From Candidatus Aenigmatarchaeota archaeon (lineage in GTDB: Archaea > Aenigmatarchaeota > Aenigmatarchaeia > CG10238-14): a DNA stretch of 64,000 nt. The notes beneath the pieces were generated by a model. That model did no database searches and was not told the DNA's origin. It saw only the letters and a program-made list of their open reading frames with translations. Shown here in pieces: positions 57,798-64,000 of the stretch. The stretch's first letter is position 1, and each line of letters opens with the position of its first letter. The position numbers were made by a program, and so were the translations under genes. The stretch covers positions 68,449-132,448 of the forward strand of contig JAHLMM010000001.1 in assembly GCA_018920365.1 (NCBI GenBank). Direction: 5' to 3'.

Positions 57798-58091
57798 TTA
57801 GCAAACTTTCCATTTCAAACCCCAGTTGCCTAATTTCTTTATAATAGGTAATAATTCTTTGCCTTTTTGCGTCAAAAAGTATATGTTTTTATTGTCCATT
57901 GATTTATGGTCTATTATTTTTTGTTCTAAAAGATATTTGAGGTTGATAGAAAGTGTTCTAGAACTTATCATGCAAACCCTCCTTAGATCATTAAAGCTTT
58001 TCTCACTATCGCTTAAATATCTTATAATAAGCAATCTTGGTTTTGTGCCTATTATTTTTATTGATTCTGTTATTGGGCATATTTTTTTCAT
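57798..58091 (-). CDS. HxlR-type winged-helix regulator
   Basis: CPITESIKIIGTKPRLLIIRYLSDSEKSFNDLRRVCMISSRTLSINLKYL; ATG at 58091 preferred. Confidence 0.85.
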   Translation of the reverse strand: MKKICPITESIKIIGTKPRLLIIRYLSDSEKSFNDLRRVCMISSRTLSINLKYLLEQKIIDHKSMDNKNIYFLTQKGKELLPIIKKLGNWGLKWKVC

Positions 58092-58116
58092 ATAAATTAA
58101 TTGATGTGATAGATTT

Positions 58117-58141
58117 AAATAGTTTACTTTGTAAACTATTT
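58117..58141. promoter_or_regulatory. perfect 25-bp palindrome, candidate HxlR operator
   Basis: AAATAGTTTAC-TTT-GTAAACTATTT between divergent genes. Confidence 0.75.
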
Positions 58142-58156
58142 TAGAGGTGAATGAAA

Positions 58157-58390
58157 ATGGAAGTAATCTTGTATTCGGCTGACTGGTGTCCATGGTGTCA
58201 GAGAACAAAAATGTTTCTGAAAGAAAACAATATAAAATTCAAAGAAATGAATGTTGACAAAAACCCAGAAGCTGCAAGAGATTTAATTGAAAAAACCGGG
58301 CAGATGGGAATTCCAGTTACGCTTGTAGATGGTAAACCAATAATTGGATATGATGTACCAAGATTAAAGCAAGCCTTGAAATTAAAGTAA
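58157..58390 (+). CDS. glutaredoxin-like protein (NrdH type)
   Basis: VILYSADWCPWCQRTKMFLKENN, GIPVTLVDGKPIIGYD. Confidence 0.9.
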   Translation: MEVILYSADWCPWCQRTKMFLKENNIKFKEMNVDKNPEAARDLIEKTGQMGIPVTLVDGKPIIGYDVPRLKQALKLK

Positions 58391-58429
58391 TTTTTATTTT
58401 TATTTAATCTAAATTAATTAGGTGATTTT

Positions 58430-59401
58430 ATGCAAGAATTTGATTTAATTATAGTAGGTGCAGGCCCTGCAGGCATTACTGCTGGAATTTATGCTTCTAG
58501 GAGAGCGTTAAAAACTGTTATAATAAGTGAAAATATAGGCGGACAGATAATGTCAACTACATGGATTGAGAACTATCCTGGATTTACTCAAATAAAAGCT
58601 GTTGAACTTGTACAAAAATTTGAAGATCATGTAAGACATTTTGGTGTTGATATAATTCAAGAATTAGTTGTTGAAGTAAATGAAGTAGAAGGTGGATTTG
58701 TAGTAAAGACAACACAAAATGAATATAAGGCTAAAGCTGTTATACTTGCTTTTGGAAAATCCCCAAGAACGTTGGATGTGCCTGGAGAAAAACAGTATAC
58801 GGGGAAAGGTGTCTCATATTGTGCAACTTGTGATGCACCTTTGTTCAGAAACATGCCAACAGCTGTTATAGGTGGTGGTAACTCTGCATTTGAAGCTGCA
58901 CATTTGCTATCTCAAATATCATCAAAAGTTTATATTATACATAGATCTGATACTTTTAGGGCGTTTGAAAGTTTAGTTGAAGACGTAAGAAAAAAAGGCG
59001 TAGAATTTGTAATGAATAGTGAAGTGAAAGAAATAAAAGGAGATAATTTTGTAAGGTCGATCGTTATTGAAAATAATAAAACAGGTGAAAGAAAGGAAAT
59101 ACAGGTAAATGGTGTTTTTGTTGAAATTGGCTCTGAAGTAAAAACAGATTTAATAAAAGATCTTGTAAAGCTGGATGAGAGTAAGCATGTTGTTGTTAAT
59201 GAAAAGGCAGAAACATTTTATCCAAATAGCGATAAAGTTAGACCTGGATTATTTGCTGCTGGTGATTTAACTAATGTGCCTTTTAAGCAAATAGTTGTCT
59301 CTGCAGGCGAAGGTTGTAAAGCAGCTTTGCAAGCATATAATTACATACATGGAATTGAAACAAAAGGACATGTAGCAGATTGGTCTGCTTCTAAAAAATG
59401 A
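58430..59401 (+). CDS. trxB: thioredoxin reductase
   Basis: IVGAGPAGITAGIYASRR, CATCD, GGGNSAFEAA, AAGDLTN. Confidence 0.95.
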   Translation: MQEFDLIIVGAGPAGITAGIYASRRALKTVIISENIGGQIMSTTWIENYPGFTQIKAVELVQKFEDHVRHFGVDIIQELVVEVNEVEGGFVVKTTQNEYKAKAVILAFGKSPRTLDVPGEKQYTGKGVSYCATCDAPLFRNMPTAVIGGGNSAFEAAHLLSQISSKVYIIHRSDTFRAFESLVEDVRKKGVEFVMNSEVKEIKGDNFVRSIVIENNKTGERKEIQVNGVFVEIGSEVKTDLIKDLVKLDESKHVVVNEKAETFYPNSDKVRPGLFAAGDLTNVPFKQIVVSAGEGCKAALQAYNYIHGIETKGHVADWSASKK

Positions 59402-59402
59402 G

Positions 59403-60506
59403 GTGATAAAAATGCAAGTTTTCGACGAATGGGGTCCAGAAAAGATAATACAAACTTATGATCCGAAAACAAAAATGGTTGGGATTCTTGTTATCGATAA
59501 CACTGCATTAGGTCCTGGCAAAGGCGGAATAAGGATGACTCCTACTGTAACAGTTGAAGAAGTCTTCAGGCTTGCTAGGACAATGACATGGAAAAATGCT
59601 CTAGCCGAACTTCCGTTTGGTGGAGCAAAAGCTGGTATTGTTGCAGATCCAAAAAGTATGAGTGAAGAGCACAAAGTTGAAATAATAAAATCCTTTGCTA
59701 AATCATTAAAACAAGTTTGCCCAAGCATTTATGTTGCAGGACCTGATGTAAATACAAATGAGCAATCAATGAAATGGTTTGCTGAAGAAATTGGCGACAA
59801 AAAAGCTTGTACAGGTAAACCAAAAGAAATGGGTGGATTACCGCATGAATTAGGATCAACTGGTTTTGGTGTTGCACATGCCACAAAAGTAGCATTAAAG
59901 TATTTGAATAAAGATTTGAATAACACAAAAATAGCAATTGAAGGCTATGGAAATGTTGGCACATTTGCACACAAATTTTTAGAAGAATGGGGTGCAAAAA
60001 TAGTTGCTGTTAGCGATAGTAAAGGCGGTATCTATAATGAAAATGGATTAATCTATAATGAGTTAATGAAGACAAAAACCCAAACAGGTAGTGTTGTTAA
60101 TTTTGAAAAAGCAAAAAAAATTGAAAATAAAGACGTTTTTGAATTAGATGTTGATGTTTTAATTCCAGCTGCTCTACCTGACGTAATAAATGAAAGCAAC
60201 TGGAATAATGTAAAGGCGAAAATAGTTGTTGAAGCTGGAAATATTGTGATGAAAGAAGAAATTGAAGCTAAATTGCACGAAAAGGGGATAATAGTTGTGC
60301 CAGATTTTGCAGCAAACGCAGGCGGTGTCATATCATCTTGGGTTGAGTATATAGGCAAAGATGAAAACTTTATGTTTAAAACAGTTGAAGAAAAAATTAC
60401 AAAAAATGTTGATCTTGTTTTAGAAAAAAGCCATGAAGAAAATATAAAACCAAGAGATGCTGCCTTAGAAATAGCAAAACAAAGGGTAAGAAAAGCAATG
60501 AAGTAA
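59403..60506 (+). CDS. gdhA: glutamate/Leu-family dehydrogenase
   Basis: GPGKGGIRMTPTV, LPFGGAKAGI, IEGYGNVG, DFAANAGGVISSW. Confidence 0.93.
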   Translation: MIKMQVFDEWGPEKIIQTYDPKTKMVGILVIDNTALGPGKGGIRMTPTVTVEEVFRLARTMTWKNALAELPFGGAKAGIVADPKSMSEEHKVEIIKSFAKSLKQVCPSIYVAGPDVNTNEQSMKWFAEEIGDKKACTGKPKEMGGLPHELGSTGFGVAHATKVALKYLNKDLNNTKIAIEGYGNVGTFAHKFLEEWGAKIVAVSDSKGGIYNENGLIYNELMKTKTQTGSVVNFEKAKKIENKDVFELDVDVLIPAALPDVINESNWNNVKAKIVVEAGNIVMKEEIEAKLHEKGIIVVPDFAANAGGVISSWVEYIGKDENFMFKTVEEKITKNVDLVLEKSHEENIKPRDAALEIAKQRVRKAMK

Positions 60507-60507
60507 T

Positions 60508-61200
60508 TTGAAAAGTGGTTTTATGAAAGTAGCAATAGTAGAGTCAGGTAGAAATTTAGAAATGAAAAAAATTATTTCAAAGTATTTTAAAATAGTTAAA
60601 AATGATCCTGATTTTGTAATTTCTATAGGAGGCGATGGAACTATTTTGGCTTCTGAAAGGTTATATCCATCAATACCAAAGTTGACTATAAAAACAAGTC
60701 AGATATGCAGAAAGTGCGATTATTCACCTAACAGGCTCGAAATTATTTTGAAGATGTTGAATGATGGCAAGTATGAATTAAAAAAGGAAATGAAATTAGA
60801 AGCAAAGTTTAAAGGAAAGAGAATAATCGCATTGAATGAAATACAACTTCATAATGAAAATCCAACAGTTGCAATAAGATTTGATGTTTATGCTGATAAA
60901 ATGTATAGAAATGTCATTGGTGATGGAGTTATAGTATCAACACCTTTCGGTTCAACAGGATATTTCAAATCTATTACTGGCAAATCATTCAAAAAAGGTA
61001 TTGGCATAGCATTTAACAACAGCTATAATTTTCCAAGAAAGCCTATTATAATTGATGAAAAAAGTAAGATTAAAATTAAACTAAATAGAGAAAGTGGTTT
61101 GTTGTTAAGAGACAATGATCAAAACTTTGTAAGGGTTAAAGAGAATCAAAAAATTTATATTAAAAAGGCTAGGAAGCCTGCGTTTTTTGTAAATTTTTAA
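60508..61200 (+). CDS. nadK: NAD kinase
   Basis: ISIGGDGTILAS, GDGVIVSTPFGSTGYFKS. Confidence 0.9.
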   Translation: MKSGFMKVAIVESGRNLEMKKIISKYFKIVKNDPDFVISIGGDGTILASERLYPSIPKLTIKTSQICRKCDYSPNRLEIILKMLNDGKYELKKEMKLEAKFKGKRIIALNEIQLHNENPTVAIRFDVYADKMYRNVIGDGVIVSTPFGSTGYFKSITGKSFKKGIGIAFNNSYNFPRKPIIIDEKSKIKIKLNRESGLLLRDNDQNFVRVKENQKIYIKKARKPAFFVNF

Positions 61201-61208
61201 AATATATT

Positions 61209-62414
61209 TTATAACTTTAATATTTCTACACCAGGCAATTTTTTCCCTGATAAATAATTTATCATTGCACCCCCAGCTAAGCTTATATATGAATAACTTT
61301 CTTTTTTTATGCCTATTTTATCCATTGCAACAGTTGTGTCTCCTCCGCCTATAAGAGTAAATGCTTTAGACTTTGCAACTGCATTCAGAATATCTCTGGT
61401 GCCTTTCTCAAATCCTTTTTGCTCGTAAACTCCTGCTGGACCTTTTACTACAATTGTCTTTGACTGTTTGATTTTTTCTGAATATAATTTTATTGTTTCT
61501 TTGCCTATGTCAAGAATCATTTTGTCTGTTGGTAGCTCATCAACGCTTATCTCTTTTCTTTTTCCATTTTCATCAATTGCAACATCAACAGGTAAAAATA
61601 TTTTTTCATTATATTTTTTAAACACACTCTCCAACGATTCGCTTAAATCAAAAAACTTTTTCTCTTTAAGAAAATTTTCAGTTTTTTCACCCAGCTCAAA
61701 TCCTTGTGCAATTAAAAACAGCTCGCCTAATACACCACAGGACAAGGCAATATCAATCAAATTATTTTCAAGTCCATAATTCATTATTTTTATACAATCG
61801 TCTGGTTTTGCACCTCCAAGTATATAGCAGTTAGGCCTTTCTGGATTTAATGCTTTTGAAAGCGACCTTAATTCTTTTTCCATTAATCTACCTGCAATAG
61901 TTGGAAGCTTTGAACTAAAACCAACTATAGAAGCATGAGATCTGTGTGATGCTGAAAATGCGTCATTAACAAAAACTTCTGCTAAAGGAGATAAAGTTGA
62001 AACAAGTTTGCTTTTTGAATGTTCTTCTGGCGTTTTTTCAATGTCTTCATCATCCAAAAACCTAACATTTTCTAATAAAATTATATCTCCAGGTTTCAAA
62101 GACTTTATTTTTTTCACAGCGTCTTCATCAACAATACTCTGAGAAAATATAACTTTACTTCCTATTTGCTTTTCCAGCATCTTTGCATGTTCGCTTAAGC
62201 TTACAAAATCCGGGTCGCCTTTTCTGCCTTGGTGTGCTAATACAATAACTTTAGCCTTTTTATCAGACAATTCTTTAATTGTTTTTGCGGCTTCAACAAG
62301 TCTTTCAGAGATTTCTAGCTTTTTAGTCTTTTCATCATAAGGCAAATTTATATCCACTCTTACTATTGCTGTCTTATTTTCAAAATTAAAATCATCTATT
62401 GTTTTAAATTTCAT
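61209..62414 (-). CDS. pgk: phosphoglycerate kinase
   Basis: VRVDINLPYD, LAHQGRKGDPD, NDAFSASHRSHAS, GGGDTTVAM. Confidence 0.95.
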   Translation of the reverse strand: MKFKTIDDFNFENKTAIVRVDINLPYDEKTKKLEISERLVEAAKTIKELSDKKAKVIVLAHQGRKGDPDFVSLSEHAKMLEKQIGSKVIFSQSIVDEDAVKKIKSLKPGDIILLENVRFLDDEDIEKTPEEHSKSKLVSTLSPLAEVFVNDAFSASHRSHASIVGFSSKLPTIAGRLMEKELRSLSKALNPERPNCYILGGAKPDDCIKIMNYGLENNLIDIALSCGVLGELFLIAQGFELGEKTENFLKEKKFFDLSESLESVFKKYNEKIFLPVDVAIDENGKRKEISVDELPTDKMILDIGKETIKLYSEKIKQSKTIVVKGPAGVYEQKGFEKGTRDILNAVAKSKAFTLIGGGDTTVAMDKIGIKKESYSYISLAGGAMINYLSGKKLPGVEILKL

Positions 62415-62456
62415 AAAGGCACCGATTTATTATTTGTTTTTATTTAATAAATTATT

Positions 62457-63005
62457 ATGAAAATTTTAATCGCTGTGCTTGTATTTTTATTTATAATCAG
62501 CATAAACATTAGCATTTTGTGTTTTGAACCAATTTTCAGTATTATTAATGATAATGATGACGCAATAAATGTACTCAGATATGTAAATGGACAGAATTTT
62601 GATTTAAATTTTTTCACTGAAAATGAAATTTTACATTTGAATGACGTGAAAATTATTATAAACATTTTCAAATATTATGCAAAAATAGGTTTTGTCTTAC
62701 TACTCTTATCTATTTTTACGGAAAAAACCAAATTTGTTGTTAACTCGATAAAAATTAGTTCTATTTTAATTTTGTCTTTTAGTTTTTTTATGTTGTTATA
62801 CTCTGTGTTTTTCTTTGAAAATTTTTTTACAACCTTTCACAAAATATTCTTTCCGAAAGGAAACTGGTTGTTTGAATATAACAGCAAATTAATACAACTA
62901 TTTCCGCTAGATTTCTGGTATAAAATTGCTTTGATTTTTATTTTAATGAATATTTTTGACGGAATTATACTTTTGTATTTACATCATTCTATTGCTAAAA
63001 ATTAA
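62457..63005 (+). CDS. hypothetical membrane protein (DUF1461-like)
   Basis: Four-TM pattern, ENEILHLNDVK motif. Confidence 0.6.
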   Translation: MKILIAVLVFLFIISINISILCFEPIFSIINDNDDAINVLRYVNGQNFDLNFFTENEILHLNDVKIIINIFKYYAKIGFVLLLLSIFTEKTKFVVNSIKISSILILSFSFFMLLYSVFFFENFFTTFHKIFFPKGNWLFEYNSKLIQLFPLDFWYKIALIFILMNIFDGIILLYLHHSIAKN

Positions 63006-63523
63006 TTTCCTAATGATATTTGGCACATGTGACAAAAATCAAAATTTTTGTTATCTATGTCTCTTATACTATTTGATGGATTCATAACACAACCCTTTTC
63101 TTTGCAGTGTTGAAGGCCTAAGACATGGCCAATTTCATGAATACATTCCTTAAGCAATCTTTCTTTGAATAACTCAATGTCGCCTGGTTGTTTGTAAAAT
63201 TTTGGGTCTAATCTAGCTGTTGAAACGATTGCTGCTTTGCTTTTAGATTTTGCTAAACCAAACACATAGTTCAATCGTTGAGTGTATATATCATGACTTG
63301 TTATTGCTAGAACTTTATCATCAAAATTCTTTTCCAATTCATTCAAAATAATGTCAGCTTCATATTGATTTCTGAATTTGTTAAAGCTAGATGATGGTGC
63401 AGAGAATTCGTTGCCAATTAAAATGGGCATCTTAAATTTTGATCTTAATCCTTTTTTTACATGATCAATTAAAGAAGGTTCAATTTTGCCTATATAAACC
63501 ATTGTCAACTGCATTTTTATCAA
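63002..63523 (-). CDS. amzA: archaemetzincin
   Basis: HEIGHVLGLQHCKEKGCVMNPSNSI...FCHMC. Confidence 0.94.
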   Translation of the reverse strand: MIKMQLTMVYIGKIEPSLIDHVKKGLRSKFKMPILIGNEFSAPSSSFNKFRNQYEADIILNELEKNFDDKVLAITSHDIYTQRLNYVFGLAKSKSKAAIVSTARLDPKFYKQPGDIELFKERLLKECIHEIGHVLGLQHCKEKGCVMNPSNSIRDIDNKNFDFCHMCQISLGN

Positions 63524-63554
63524 TTATTATTTGTTCAAATAAAAATAAATTTGA

Positions 63555-63998
63555 TTATTTTTTTCTATTAAAAGACAACACTCCTATAAATGCAGCTAAT
63601 ATACAAAACAAAATTACTATTAAAACATCCAAAACTGGGTTCATGAAAGATTTGTCTATTATAGCATATCTCATTAAATCAACACCATATGAAAGAGGAT
63701 TCAAATGAGTTATTATTTTCAGCCATTCTGGCACTTGAGTAACAGGATAAAAAATACCGCTAAGAAAGTTCAATGGAAATACAATAAAATTCATAATAAC
63801 GCCAAAACTTTCAAAAGTTTCTACATAAGATGATATTATCAAGCCGAGACTGACCATACTAAATGATATTAAAATCATTATTGGTATGATTTTCAGAAAT
63901 ATTATAGGAGGCAAATTTAAACCTATAATGAAGGATAAGCTAGCTATTATTATACCTTGTATTAAAGCGATCGTGCATCCGCCAAACGCTTTACCCAA
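63555..63998 (-). CDS. ABC-2 type transporter permease (truncated by window end)
   Basis: NFIVFPLNFLSGIFYPVTQVPEWLKIITHLNPLSYGVDLMR. Confidence 0.9.
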   Translation of the reverse strand: MGKAFGGCTIALIQGIIIASLSFIIGLNLPPIIFLKIIPIMILISFSMVSLGLIISSYVETFESFGVIMNFIVFPLNFLSGIFYPVTQVPEWLKIITHLNPLSYGVDLMRYAIIDKSFMNPVLDVLIVILFCILAAFIGVLSFNRKK

Positions 63999-64000
63999 AA

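Noticed and set aside
1-64000. CRISPR array, transposon ends, prophage or integrase
   Set aside because: No regularly spaced repeats, transposase, integrase or phage structural genes found; the only strong tandem repeat is coding.

Overview
Low-GC, gene-dense archaeal chromosomal segment. The lineage is probably DPANN-like or deep euryarchaeal; this is inferred from reduced-size proteins and gene content and was not tested. Core markers are RNase P RNA, five tRNAs (two with introns), Sec61beta, an ftsZ-secE-spt5-rpl11 cluster, rpl14e-cbf5, rpoL, hel308, taw1, PGK, TPI, GDH, archaemetzincin and a DUF1512 protein. No rRNA, CRISPR array, transposase or prophage was seen. The most interesting items are: (1) a tRNA-Thr(CGT) gene whose D-arm is interrupted by a 12-nt insertion that fits a minimal bulge-helix-bulge intron; (2) a tRNA-Ser(TGA) gene with a 65-nt anticodon-loop intron laid out like a box C/D guide RNA; (3) an AmmeMemoRadiSam-type radical-SAM homologue in which all three cluster cysteines are lost; (4) a block of co-directional surface proteins (Thr-rich mucin-like giant with perfect 42-bp repeats, Cys-rich HExxH protein, NHL-like propeller, pilin-like anchors); (5) a regulator-SOD operon ending in two cysteine-rich micro-ORFs, one encoding MDGKKKGCGCGCGCC; (6) a perfect 25-bp palindrome between a HxlR-type regulator and a glutaredoxin-thioredoxin reductase pair. 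All calls come from reading the sequence and supplied translations; no database search was run.
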